A stretch of DNA of 64,000 nt from Acanthosepion esculentum. Lineage: Eukaryota; Mollusca; Cephalopoda; Sepiida; Sepiidae. Location of the stretch: contig OZ038498.1 of assembly GCA_964036315.1 (NCBI GenBank), positions 12,367,850 to 12,431,849 on the forward strand. Reading direction: 5' to 3'. The translations under genes and the position numbers were made by a program. The number at the start of each line of letters is the position of its first letter. The first letter of the stretch is position 1. The notes below the pieces were generated by a model, which was not told where the DNA came from, searched no databases, and was given only the letters and a program-made list of their open reading frames with translations. This document shows positions 20,235 to 31,454 of the stretch, piece by piece.

Positions 20235-20375
20235 TATCAGCCGCCATAAGCACGCTGGCTGTCACTGTGGTGCAATGCAGCTTCAACATCCTTAACTGGA
20301 CCATAACTGACATTAAGTGAATGGATACCAAAACGAGAAATCTCCTCATTTGCCACCGTATCCATCATCTCAAGA
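20235..20375 (+). pseudogene. LINE fragment (same as 31455-31565)
   Basis: Matches 31455-31565 over AACATCCTTAAYTGGACCAT, TGACATTAAG and AAACGAGAA. It is too short and decayed to translate usefully. Confidence 0.5.
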
Positions 20376-20900
20376 AACGAATTAGCAAAATGACGAGCCG
20401 CAACTTTCAGCAGAAAATAAAAGCTGAAGAAAAGATTAAAACTAATAAAAGCAGGAGAATCGTGTGAAAGCTCCCAGGTGAGATCTCTAATTAAGGAAGA
20501 AAGGAATGCAATCACTAAAAGAATGTCAGAAAACAGATTTCCATCTCAATAGTACATATATTGCAAAATAATAATCATTGAAAAGGAAAAAAATTACTAA
20601 ATTAATTCAGTTTATGAAGATTTTCAATTTCCTTGAAAAAAAGTAACACCGAGCCACAAAATTGACAAATCAACATGGGAGAGAACACGAAGTAAGAAAG
20701 TCGAAATGAGTGATGAATTAATAAAATATGAAACAGAACAAAAGGGAAAAACACTGGAATAGACGAAATAAAGGACAATGTGTTTACAAAAGAAAGCAGA
20801 GTCAAGAATTTAGTAAAAGAAGATTATTGTAGCATACCTACGAACGATAATGTGTATGTCCTTAAAAATGTCCAATAAATAGAGTAGTAAATACTGTATG
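20376..20900. other. Unassigned A-rich stretch
   Basis: No feature recognised; short minus-strand open frames have no motif. Confidence 0.35.
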
Positions 20901-20905
20901 TTGGT

Positions 20906-21415
20906 CTGCAGTTGGAGATTCATCTCCAGCTGTGCTGGTCAAACTCTCTGCCTCCGAACAGAGAGGATCCCCAGACGAGGCTATGTCGAAAGGCAAGGTC
21001 TCGTCTCGGGAAACATATACCCGACTCCGTCTTATAAGCGGTCTACGGGATATTTATGGCCAAGCCTACGGGCTCGGATACCCCACATTAAATTCGGCCT
21101 TAAGCCACATCTGACCATGTGGGGCGATTGGTAGATATCCTGCAGTTGGAGATTCATCTTCAGCTGTACTGGTCAAACTCTCTGCCTCCGGGAAGAGAGG
21201 AACCCCAGACGATGCTATGTCGAAGGGCAGAGTCGCGTCTCGGGAAATAGCTACCCGACCCAGTTTTATACGGGAAATTTTTGGCCGAGCCTACGGGTTC
21301 GGATACCCCACATTAACTTCGGCCTTGTGCTACATATGACCGCGTGGGGCGGGTGGTAGATATCCTGCAGTCGGAGATTCGTTCCCAGCTGTGCTGGTCA
21401 AACTCTCTGCCTCTT
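20906..21415 (+). repeat. Tandem repeat, about 2.2 units of 225-234 bp
   Basis: Three starts of CTGCAGTTGGAGATTCATC-type sequence lie at 20906, 21140 and 21365. Each unit contains CAAACTCTCTGCCTCCG, ATGTCGAARGGCARRGTC and GGATACCCCACATTAA. The units are relatively GC-rich against the AT-rich surroundings. It may be the edge of a larger satellite or a multimeric SINE. Confidence 0.85.
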
Positions 21416-21420
21416 TAAAT

Positions 21421-21724
21421 TAGCTAATATTTCCCAAATAAATTTTCAGAAAAGTATATTTTATTTTTGGAAGATTTTTTTTTACTAAAGAGAATTACAT
21501 TGCGATGAAAGACGACTTAAAAAGGGTGCTAATCACCTATTTTAGAAAAAAATCTTTCCAGTCAATTTAAATTAGTTTTTTTCCAAATACAGCAAAGTAT
21601 TTTGCTTAATGGAAATATTTTATTTAATCTATTAGCTTGAAATTAAAGGTAAAATAAAAGCTTCAAGAAAGATTTTTCATTTAAAAAATTCCATTTATAC
21701 CTTAGGTATCGCGTTTTTGTGGGA
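21421..21724. other. AT-rich stretch without recognised features
   Basis: Nothing recognised. Confidence 0.35.
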
Positions 21725-21727
21725 CCC

Positions 21728-21813
<86 letters not shown>
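21725..21813. repeat. (CA)n-(TA)n compound microsatellite
   Basis: CA units to about 21766, then TA units. Confidence 0.98.
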
Positions 21814-21815
<2 letters not shown>

Positions 21816-22552
21816 TATTATATGTGAAAAAGAATGAGTGAAGAAGAATTTTCTGCAGTGAGTACCGTCTTTACTATCAAAGTATTTTAAGGAGAGACAA
21901 GGCAAGAGTGAATTTCATAAAATCGAAAGCTGGATCGATAAAAAGGAAAAGTCAATATTGGAAACAAAAGAACTGCCTTGGCATTTTCAGAGATGACAAA
22001 ACGGAATTGCAAAGAAGAGAAATTGAAACATTATTAATGCTAGACTCGATTATTTTTTATAGGAACTAATATTTCAAGAGTATTAGATTATTTTATTAAG
22101 GACAATTTTTACATACACTGGAATCAAATATGCGCTATTTTTTTTCGAAAACAAGGAACAAATTCACTAAAAATGACATGTCTGCAACCTTTAATAAAAT
22201 CCGATTAAATAAAAAAGTGATGACATCGCTTAAACACGCGCATACATACACACATATTCAGTGGGGAGAAATAAATATTCATACACATACAAATTTCTAA
22301 CTAATGAATAAACATACTTTTCACATAATTAACCGTACACAGGTGCATAATAACTAAATATGCATAGAAAACAGAAAAGAAGGCTTGATTTAATAGAAAT
22401 AATTGCCATTTATTCATTTTAATATGTGAAACAGTATTCGTACAATACAAAAAAGAATTCATAATTTCATTTAATACCTTGAAGTATAGCCATTATTCAT
22501 TTCTACAGCAACCAACCTCTTCTTCTTGTTCTCAATTCATGATTTGCAAATT

Positions 22553-23470
22553 TTAGTTGGTATTTTGTTCCATTCTTCTTCGCATATCTGCGATGTTTGT
22601 TGGAGCTCTCGGTTGGATTTGAATTTTCAAATAACGCCACAGATTCTCGATTGGGTTTAAATCTGGGGTCTGACTTGGCAGTGTGTTCAGTATTATCTCG
22701 TTGAAAGATTCAATCAGGAGAAAATTAAAGATTTTCAACCGAAATCATTGAATTTGCTTCCAAAATATTTCGATATCCTGCAGCATTCATTCTATTAGGT
22801 TGGTGCAAAAATAATGTCGTTTTTTGACGTTCAACTTCATGTGAGAAAACGACATTATTTTTGCACCAACCTAATACCATCTGTTAGATATGTTGCCTGT
22901 ACCTTTTGCAGAAAACATCCCAAAACCATGATGCTGTCACTACCAAATTTCACTGTTGGAACCGTTCTTTTGTTTGAAGGCATCGCCATCTTTCCTCCAT
23001 ACATGATTTTACCCAAACAACGTTGGTTTCGTCTGCCAATAATACTCTTTTCCAATATGGTTTTTCCTTATCCTTATGTTCACGAACGAATTTCAACCTG
23101 GCATCTCTGTGCCTTTTCAATAGCAGTGGAGTTTCCAAGGGGAGCGTGACTTCAGATTGTTCCAATGAATTTCATTGTTTATTGTCCGTTTAGCGACACA
23201 GATCTTTGATGAGAGTAAATCATCCTGCAACACTTGCAGTTTATTTAATTTCATGCATTAATTTCCCCAAAGATATTGAAGAAATCTTCTGTGGAGCACT
23301 AGTTCTTCTTTGATTTTTCAACAATTTTGAGTTTTTATGCCTTGCAATGAATGAACTAATGGTAGTAAATGGAATATTTGGGTTGTCTGAGATTTTCCTG
23401 TAACTTACCTTCTTCCCAGTTCTTTCTGCGAATTTGTCAATTATTTAACTCTTGCCATGATGATAAACTT
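22553..23470 (-). pseudogene. Tc1-type transposase remnant
   Basis: Reading from about 23455 (MARVK, then a stop) the frames carry a recognisable but broken transposase: RHRDARLKFVREHKDKEKPYWKRVLLADETNVVWV at about 23120-23010, and [37 protein letters not shown] at about 22680-22560. The region of the second catalytic Asp is degraded and interrupted by the MITE at 22795-22874. Many stops lie in the N-terminal DNA-binding part. Not functional. Confidence 0.75.
22795..22874. mobile_element. 80-bp mariner MITE, MADE1-like
   Basis: Starts TTAGGTTGGTGCAAAAATAA and ends with its inverse (TTATTTTTGCACCAACCTAA). Each arm is about 30 bases (through GTCGTTTT) with a short central loop. TA lies on each side (22793-22794, 22875-22876). 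The length, ends and TA flanks match the human MADE1/Hsmar1 MITE pattern. Confidence 0.9.
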
Positions 23471-23708
23471 CTTACACGAATATCAATTACAGAATGTTCT
23501 GTTTGTATGTCTTAAGCTAAAAATAATAACATTATTGAAACATTCTACAATACACCACTTGAATAATCTAGAATATTAAAGCAATTTAAAAGTTTTAACA
23601 TCTGAAATTTGCATTGTACGAATACTTTTTTCTTTCATTTTTTTTTAAATGGATAAATGGGATTTATTTCTATTAAATCAAAGTTTTTCTGTTTTCTATG
23701 CATATTTA

Positions 23709-24020
23709 TTTATTATTTTAATTATTATTATTATTTAATTTTTGAACCACGGTTATGTACAACGTTCGGCATAAAATTAGTACCTATCCGATAAATTGGT
23801 AGATAGGACAATCATAGGTTATTGTCTGAAACACTTGCATATATCCGACTAGTACCAGAAGAGCCGGCGTTTGGACCCAGGAAAAAAATAAGATTTTGAA
23901 GGTAGGCCCTATCGCCATAAAATATTGCCAGGAAACATTCTTCTTCCTCCGAATGCCTCACGAATAATTTCGTGACATATTAAACACAATTTTGTAAATG
24001 GCAAACCCTTTACATTTGTG
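23709..24020. other. AT-rich stretch without recognised features
   Basis: A short ATT-rich run at 23705-23740; nothing else recognised. Confidence 0.35.
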
Positions 24021-24149
24021 ATTTTCTTGTCGTGAAATGGGCATCTGTTATAGGGAGCCATCATAGAGAATCCTCTCTGACTCCTATCAGAATGGCTGAT
24101 GCCCAACTCCACAAGAGCGTCTCTCTGCGCCTTCTTCGTTTCACGCATT

Positions 24150-24705
24150 CCACTGACCTGAGGGGAAACAACTACATTGGATCATTAGCTTCATCTACCG
24201 CAAGGAAAGTTGATTCTTTGTGTCGCACCAGAAGGTTTTTCTTGCCTGAGTCCATCCTTCAAATCTACAAAATCTACCATTCGTCCTTGCATTGAATACT
24301 GTTGTCATATATGGTCCTGTGCCCCCACTGTTTATCTCGAGGTCCTTGACAAAATCCAGAGGCAGGTATGCAATGTGATATGCATCTCGTCTACAGTCAC
24401 TTTCTCACAGACGAGCTGTAGCTTCCCTCTGTCTTTTCTACAAATATTTCCATGGCAACTGGTACTTTCACTGGTACACCAACCGATTGAATTTAAGCGT
24501 GCTACTAGGTTGGCATCTCGCTCCCACCCTCTCACTATTGAAACAGTTAAATGTAACAGCCTTTTCTACTACAAGAACTTTTTCTCCCGCACTTCCCGAC
24601 ACTGGAACTTCCTTCCTCTTACTTGCTTCCCTGGCAGCTATAATCTTCCAATATTCAATATTTCGCGGTTCAAATGTAATGTCAATCGACATTTGATGCC
24701 TTGAT
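24150..24705 (+). pseudogene. LINE RT C-terminal domain, longest copy
   Basis: Encodes STIRPCIEYCCHIWSCAPTVYLEVLDKIQRQVCNV, then LSFLQIFPWQLVLSLV, FKRATRLASRSHPLTIETVKCN, SFFSRTSRHWNFLPLTCFPGSYNLPIF and ends FKCNVNRHLMP-stop at 24702-24704. This is the domain downstream of the RT in jockey/CR1-like LINEs. The upstream part (LHLPQGKLILCVAPEGFSCL) is present, but the catalytic boxes are not. One frameshift at about 24270 separates the two main frames. No poly(A) is obvious after it. Confidence 0.8.
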
Positions 24706-24884
24706 CATGATACCCGCCCTTCTCCATATCCTTTCCTCAAACATTTTCCGTTAATGTAATGAGGCTTATCTTCATTAGGTGCCTTAAATCTAGGAGAGAT
24801 TAAGCTAATCGGATTGAATAGGTAACCTACTGTATAGTAAAAAGTTTGGCAAATTAGATTAGCAGAACGATCTTAGTTTTGTCA

Positions 24885-25325
24885 ATCAGTTATGTGCCAT
24901 GCGTGATAAACGCTTAGGCGATCATGTATGTTTCGATAAATGACTGACTAGGCAGATCTTTTCCAGAAGTTGGTTGCCATTTCTGTCTGCGGTAGACCAG
25001 TTGCCATCCAAAGCTAGAGAACTCGGTCTGTCCTGCTATTTATCCATAGCTGGGGGGAGATGAAGAGGATTCATACCTTTCCCAAGAATATTTGCACGTA
25101 AGTGAATTTCAGTCAGTTATGTGCCATGCGTGATACACGCTTAGGCGATCATGTATCTTTCGATACATGACTAATGAGGGATATTTCTTCCCTTAGTTGG
25201 TTGCCATTTCTTTCTGCGGTGGACCAGTTGCCATCAAAGGCTATAGAATCCGGACTGTCCAGCTATTTACCCATAGCTGGGGGAAAGTAGAGGTTTCATA
25301 CCTTTCGTAGGGTGTTAACACGTAA
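24885..25325 (+). repeat. Direct duplication of a 215-220 bp repeat
   Basis: Two adjacent units (24885-25103 and 25108-25325) share CAGTTATGTGCCATGCGTGA, AGGCGATCATGTAT, AGTTGGTTGCCATTTCT, GACCAGTTGCCATC and CACGTAAGTG. They differ at roughly one base in eight. Both sit between LINE C-terminal fragments. A third, partial unit is at 948-1013. Confidence 0.85.
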
Positions 25326-25530
25326 GTGGATGTCATAGCTTCATCTATCGCAAGGAAAGTTGGTTCTCTGTGTCTCGCCAGAAGGTTTTTCTCGCCTGAG
25401 CCCATCCTTCGAATCTACAAATCTAAAATTGGTCTTTGCATTGAATACTGTTACCATATATCGTCTGGTGCTCCGTTTTTCATCTCAAAGCCCTCGACAA
25501 AATCCAGAGGCGGATATGCAATCTGAGTCG
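25326..25530 (+). pseudogene. LINE RT C-terminal fragment
   Basis: SSIARKVGSLCLARRFFSPEPILRIYKS, then GLCIEYCYHISSGAP and a shifted frame, ending near MQSES. It is the same region as 24190-24390. The match starts exactly where the second 215-bp unit ends, so the duplicated unit may be part of the same LINE insertion. Confidence 0.65.
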
Positions 25531-25559
25531 CTATCTATTCGTGCCTTCTTAGTTTAATG

Positions 25560-26183
25560 GTTGTATTATAAAAGGGTTTAGGCTTCGATTCTAATAATAC
25601 CTTTTTTTTTAATATGTCCTTGTACCAAACGACGACAAACTTTGAAAAAGATCAACAGTGTAATATTGCGATCCTGAAATCGATGGCAGCAGAATAATCA
25701 AATTTGAAGAAAGAAATTCTCGTGATTTATTTTATAATACCACATTTTAAAAAGAAAAGTGGCCAGTCAACATTTCGAGTTAAATTTGACCTTTGGATAT
25801 TCAGAAGCGAGAAGGTTGGAAATAAAATCGACGTAATTTTGTTATTTTCGATGCTATAAATACACTGTTGTATACCCAGACAAGCACACTATTCAATTGA
25901 GTGTGTTATTCGAAAAGATTCTTTTTCGCTCAACAATTATTTCTTCTAGTCAAATAAAGATAGACCTTCCCAGAAAGCATACTTTCTTAACAGATCATAT
26001 ACTTATGCTTGAAAGTTAATAAAACTCTAAAATCCAATATGTTTATTTTTGTAGCCATTTGATGTTTGCAACTCAGGCTATCGACGATGCAATAAATTCC
26101 TTGCTGTTCAAAGCACCATTTAGATTCAGTCAGGATTTATTTTAAGAAGAGCCAATATAATAAATCGTTTTTATTTTATTAAT

Positions 26184-26184
<1 letters not shown>
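25560..26184. other. Unassigned AT-rich stretch
   Basis: No coding or repeat structure recognised. Confidence 0.35.
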
Positions 26185-26270
<86 letters not shown>

Positions 26271-26457
26271 AATATAAAAGTGAACATAGAAGTCAACACA
26301 CGATATCAATAATGAAGTTAAAGCAATCGCCCAAAAATTATACCTAAAAACGCCTGTAAGTGTTGACTTCTATGTTCACTTTTATGTTTACAGACGCTCT
26401 ACCTCTGATATTGAGCACTTTATCCCATAAATATAGCACACTTTAAGACTATACTTC

Positions 26458-26518
<61 letters not shown>
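26185..26518 (-). repeat. (CA)n-(TA)n, then an LTR-like segment of the 46-50 kb family, then (TA)n
   Basis: CA/TA runs at 26185-26270. AAAAGTGAACATAGAAGTCA at 26277-26296 has its inverse at 26362-26381, making a foldback. From 26387 to 26458 the minus strand reads GAAGTATAGTCTTAAAGTGT and AAAGTGCTCAATATCAGAGG, matching the segments at 46457 and 49766. A (TA)n run at 26461-26518 sits where TA runs adjoin the other copies. The hammerhead part is deleted here. Confidence 0.7.
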
Positions 26519-26519
<1 letters not shown>

Positions 26520-26521
<2 letters not shown>

Positions 26522-27204
26522 TTTGTTTTCTTCCCTTCTTCCAAAAGAACACCGTCTTGGCCGCATGTAGGAAGATCAGTACAACCATGCATACCCGATC
26601 TGTAATTTCAAATAGTCCAAGTGAAGTCTTGATTGGTTGCTGTTTACTGGGGCAACTTATATCATGCACGTCCTAAAGCTAGTGGCAATTTTATTCCGGG
26701 TGCGGGCCGAATACTGATCATATTCGGTCGGGTCGCCCATCGAAGAAGTCTGTTGTTTATTTAGACCCGTAACTTCTAGTGACATGGGAGCAACAACACT
26801 GACAACGCACCTTGATTCGGCACTTAAAGGTGTATTTTTAATAATAATACTGATTTTTTTTATTAGAAATTTGTTAATTATTTTTCAGGTCACAACAATT
26901 GATGCGATGTCTGCTTGGGTGGAGGAGAATGGTGAAAGAAGGCGTTGCCCGAGCGCGCGTGTTTGAATGTTGATTTTCATGGTAGAAAGACCAACCCACT
27001 ACCCACGATTATTTATGCCCATTTTGGTATTGGTTAATCTTAGTAAATATCGCAAATGGCGGTTTAACCAAAACCAAAACAAAACCAAAACAAAACAAAG
27101 AAGAAACAACAACAAAAAAAAAACATGTACACAAAAATAGGCACAATAGAAAAAGGAGAGGGGGCATTATATGTCATGTGCGTCTGGGGTGTTCAATAAA
27201 TCTA
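26520..27204. other. Unassigned stretch ending in a CAAAAC-rich tail
   Basis: Contains a palindrome at about 26708-26730 (CCGAATACTGATCATATTCGG-like), a (CAAAAC)n-type run at 27070-27120, and AATAAA at 27195 directly before the TATC array. It could be the 3' end of an RTE-like retroelement with a microsatellite tail. Confidence 0.35.
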
Positions 27205-27350
27205 TCTATCTATCTATCTAAGTCTGTTACCATCTATCTACATATCTCAGCCTATTAGTATCTATGTATGTATGTATGTATGTATGTATGTATCTATCTG
27301 TCTATCTATCTCAGTCTGTTAGCATCTATCTATATATCTCTGCCTGTCAG

Positions 27351-27403
<53 letters not shown>

Positions 27404-27442
27404 CAGTCTGTTAGCATATATCTATATATCTCTGCCTGCCGG

Positions 27443-27496
<54 letters not shown>

Positions 27497-27634
27497 AGTC
27501 TGTTACCATCTATCTACATATCTCAGCCTATTAGTATCTATGTATGTATGTATGTATCTATCTATCTATCTATCTATCTATCTGTCTATCTATCTCAGTC
27601 TGTTAGCATCTATCTATATATCTCTGCCTGTCAG

Positions 27635-27707
<73 letters not shown>

Positions 27708-27764
27708 CAGTCTGTTTGCATCTATCTATATATCTCTGCCTGTCAGTATCTATCTATCTCTCTC

Positions 27765-27823
<59 letters not shown>

Positions 27824-27862
27824 CAGTCTGTTAGCATATATCTATATATCTCTGCCTGCCGG

Positions 27863-27899
<37 letters not shown>

Positions 27900-27932
27900 G
27901 TTAGCATCTATCTACATATCTCAGCATATTAG

Positions 27933-27997
<65 letters not shown>

Positions 27998-28008
27998 GTC
28001 TATCTACA
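27205..28008 (+). repeat. (TATC)n/(TATG)n array with interspersed spacer
   Basis: About 800 bp of CTAT repeats. A spacer of the type AGTCTGTTAGCATCTATC..TATCTCTGCCTG recurs at intervals, so the array has a higher-order structure. Y/L/I/S-rich open frames are artefacts. Confidence 0.98.
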
Positions 28009-28009
28009 T

Positions 28010-28980
28010 TTCATACTGACCCCACACCCCAGCCTCAAATTCGATATTACCTCAGTTTTGAAAGTATACTCAAAACTATTACACTGCAGTAACTTCACGT
28101 TGCCAGCAGTCATTTCACTTCTGGCAAAGTATGATATGTGACGCCCACACAGCAAAGTGGTCGCTACATTCTGAACGTCACTGAAAGCCATGTATTTGTT
28201 ATGAGCAAAAGTCTTAATGGGAGTTCAATGTTGCTGCTAGGAGAAAAGGTTAACGCCTTTCTGTAATTAGTGTAAATCAAAAGAAATTATAGGCAACAAG
28301 AAATAATAAGTAAAAACAAAACAAAAAAAATACAGTCATCTTTAAATTGCATGGAAAATAAAATAAATATGTTGTTTTTATATCGGCAAATATCATCCCC
28401 CTGTTCCGTATTTGCAAATCAATAAAATATTAAGGATATTTGGGAACATTCACAATACCAATGACAGAATTTCGAAGAAGAGAAACATTCAGCGTAATAT
28501 TTCTTCTTAACGAGTAAGATGATGTAGTTTATACACTTCTATAAAAGAAGTCGCCATCTCTGAGACTTAACCTTAAAAATCTGTAGAAACGATGAAATAT
28601 GAATAAATATTATAGATTTTACAGCTTATTCGTTGACAGGGCTTGCAGATCTAATACTTTACTTCTGTAAATTCTAAGTTGTATAGCTGTATACTATTAG
28701 ATTTGCAATTACGTCCCGTGGCCTTAATATATGGTTTCCATTAAAGTGAATTCACTTTTGATATAGGAAGCATTTTGATAACAGCCTGTTAAAAATAGAT
28801 GAATAACTTCTGAATTTTCTAATTACGATTAATCGATAACTTGGGTACAATTTTATCTTTCTCAGATATTGCGTATTAATTTAAAGTCTTTGATGGATGG
28901 ACAAATATTGTTGCATTTAACACAGATTAACAGAAAATCGTAATTCTAATATTAAATTACGTCAACAGATTTGCTTAAAT
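28010..28980. other. Unassigned AT-rich stretch
   Basis: No recognised feature. Confidence 0.35.
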
Positions 28981-28984
28981 TATA

Positions 28985-29553
28985 CACACTTGTGCAAATT
29001 AATTAAGACAAAACGAATAATTCCATTATTATTTACTTTTTTCCGTATTGTTCCAATGAAATATGATCCAGGGCACATGTTAGTACTGTGTACATTCATT
29101 CTACGAAGTCGTTCCTTTCAGATTAACCACAGATTCTCGATTGGATTTAAATCAGTCAAGTTTCCGAGTCAGTCGATAGTAATTTGATTTGCTCACTTGT
29201 AAGGCTTGCCAGTGTGTCCATGCAGCGTTACTAATTTTTGTATGCTTTTCTTGGAGTAACGTCCATCGCAGACAATGGCGGTAGGACAAATAATCGACAG
29301 TCGAGATAATAGTGTCTGGGCGTGATAAAAATCTTATGCAATCACGGACGTCGCAACATTTTTAAAAGCCAAACAAATTTAATCATACATCCTGAAAACA
29401 GATTCATATTACTGCACACCACCGCAAATGACCTAATCTGAGGAAAAAAATTAGAAATCGATTACACCTTGTCACATTAGTAGGTCTAAAACCAACCGTA
29501 TGTTTAAAGAAGGGAAACTAAAGCAGTTGTTTCAATTAATTTGCACAAGGGTG
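28985..29553. mobile_element. Non-autonomous Tc1-type element (569 bp) with TIRs
   Basis: The left end CACACTTGTGCAAATTAATT and the right end in reverse (CACCCTTGTGCAAATTAATT) form TIRs of about 27 bp. TA flanks both ends. The interior holds a scrap of Tc1 transposase on the minus strand (ACAGATTCTCGATTGGATTT at 29129-29148 corresponds to the NPIENLW codons). It is an internal deletion derivative. Confidence 0.75.
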
Positions 29554-29555
29554 TA

Positions 29556-30120
29556 TATCTACAGAATAACATGCGTGGCCTTAATCTTATGCTGCAGGTA
29601 AACTGAAAATGAATAGCATTAAATTAAATAGAGGATTCTTAAAAGAAAAGCCTTTTAGAATTGTTTCTCTGCCAAATGAACCAGGAAAATTATTGAGTCA
29701 GAATCGTTGCTTATTAAAAAAGTAAATCGGTTGTGTGCTTGTTGTCTGGGGAATATGTCCAAACTTTTCAGCATCATCATCTTTATGACAGAGTGCCAAA
29801 TCCCCCCTGACTATTTGCACTTAGAATCGGGAGTGTTCACTTAAAACTCTGAGAGTATACTGGACAAATATGTTTGTCAAAAAACTCGACTTTTAATAAT
29901 CCAGTAATAGAAAAACTAAACAAAATTTATATAAAGCCTCAGCCATAATTCGAACTTGTTTCTCGGATTTCATTTTTGCCTACATGAATGAAATGGAGGC
30001 AAAAACAGGTTATCATATAAAAAAATCCTCCCATTCCCAATAATAATAATAATAATAATAATATTAATAATAAATCACTGAAACGAAAAACCATATGATT
30101 ATTTAAAATAACTTCCAAAA
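29556..30120. other. Unassigned stretch with a short (AAT)n
   Basis: (AAT)n at 30041-30072; otherwise no recognised feature. Confidence 0.4.
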
Positions 30121-30124
30121 ATTC

Positions 30125-30680
30125 ATATGACAATTTTGATAGTATGCCACATACTTATTATTGCTTTGGAAATGTACAAAGTTTTCTCAGTGACAGTAAA
30201 TTTCCTTAAATATAGCATGGAACTAAGGAAAGCCACACTATACCGAATTCACACCAAAGGCATTACTACTTCCAATCGCCTGAATATCCAACGAGGAATC
30301 TTTCAAGGATACTCCGTGTCGCCCCTTCTGTTCTCTCCGGCCTTAAAATTCCTTTCAAATGAACTAAACAGTAATAACTATGAAAATAAATTAAAGAGGA
30401 AAGCGTTTAATCCCCTATTATTCAGGGATAAGATCGAACCTTTTTTTTCTTCTTTTTTACCAAAGGTGACAATGAGTTGAAGCGTCTTCTTAATACTGTA
30501 AAATGATTCTGTATGGATTTCGGATTAGATAAATGTACAAAAGTAACATTCAAGAAAGAATTACAGAAACACACACAATAGATCTAGATTTTGTCACAAA
30601 GATGAAGGAACTGGAACAGGAAGATGCCTATAAATAACAAGGAGTCAGCGTAGAAGATGGAATACAGCATATCAAAATGA
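30125..30680 (+). pseudogene. LINE reverse transcriptase fragment
   Basis: ALEMYKVFSVTVNFLKYSMEL, then RIHTKGITTSNRLNIQRGIFQGYSVSPLLFSPAL (RT motif B region, normally QGD.LSPLLF), then LNSNNYENKLKRKAFNPLLF. It loses the catalytic DD box in a frameshift near 30440. Later scraps (FGLDKC..KVTFKK-type, then the TYKYLGV region) run to about 30680. It belongs to the same LINE family as 18563-19070. Not functional. Confidence 0.75.
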
Positions 30681-30698
30681 AGGAGAAAGAAAAAAAAA

Positions 30699-30705
<7 letters not shown>

Positions 30706-30766
<61 letters not shown>
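30706..30766. repeat. (TA)n microsatellite
   Basis: About 30 TA units. Confidence 0.98.
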
Positions 30767-30768
<2 letters not shown>

Positions 30769-30913
30769 AAGTCAAGGATTAGTGTATACGGAATAAATTC
30801 CAATAACCAATAATTACTAGTCTTAAAAGAGTGCTCAATGCAGAGTAGAGCATATATAATTGTTTATTTAAAGATTATAACATAAATATGTTATAAAATC
30901 ACTACAAAAATAA

Positions 30914-30948
30914 CCATTTTGTTTCAACACCTCCGGTGTCTTATCAAG
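30914..30948 (-). ncRNA. Hammerhead-like relic
   Basis: Minus strand: TTGATAA (for CUGAUGA), stem II ACACC/GGTGT with loop GGA, then GAAA. The core carries two changes that would inactivate cleavage. Confidence 0.4.
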
Positions 30949-30990
30949 TCATGATGTTCACATGATGTTTATAATTTTTAAATAAACAAT

Positions 30991-31300
<310 letters not shown>

Positions 31301-31454
31301 TTGATTTGTTTTTTATATTCAGGTAATAACGGGACAACGAAAGATTAGGTGTGATTCGAAATATGTTTTTTAGAAATGTGTTATTGTTAACGGTAAGAAA
31401 TTTTGGAGCGTGCGGTCGCAAAGCTGAGGTTGAATTTTTTTGAAAGTTTTAGCT

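Larger units (their letters stand above)
22356..23708 (-). mobile_element. Decayed Tc1-type transposon with long TIRs
   Basis: Left AAATATGCATAGAAAACAGA..TTGATTTAATAGAAATAA and the right end read in reverse share ATATGCATAGAAAACAGAAA, TTGATTTAATAGAAATAA and, further in, AGTATTCGTACAAT, giving TIRs of about 100 bp. The minus-strand transposase remnants include WKRVLLADETNVVWV (first Asp), VLGCF and [15 protein letters not shown] (third acidic residue). Frameshifts and stops are many. An 80-bp MITE is inserted between the second and third catalytic regions. Confidence 0.75.

Noticed and set aside
27264..27932. Y/L/S/I-rich frames
   Set aside because: Products of the TATC array.
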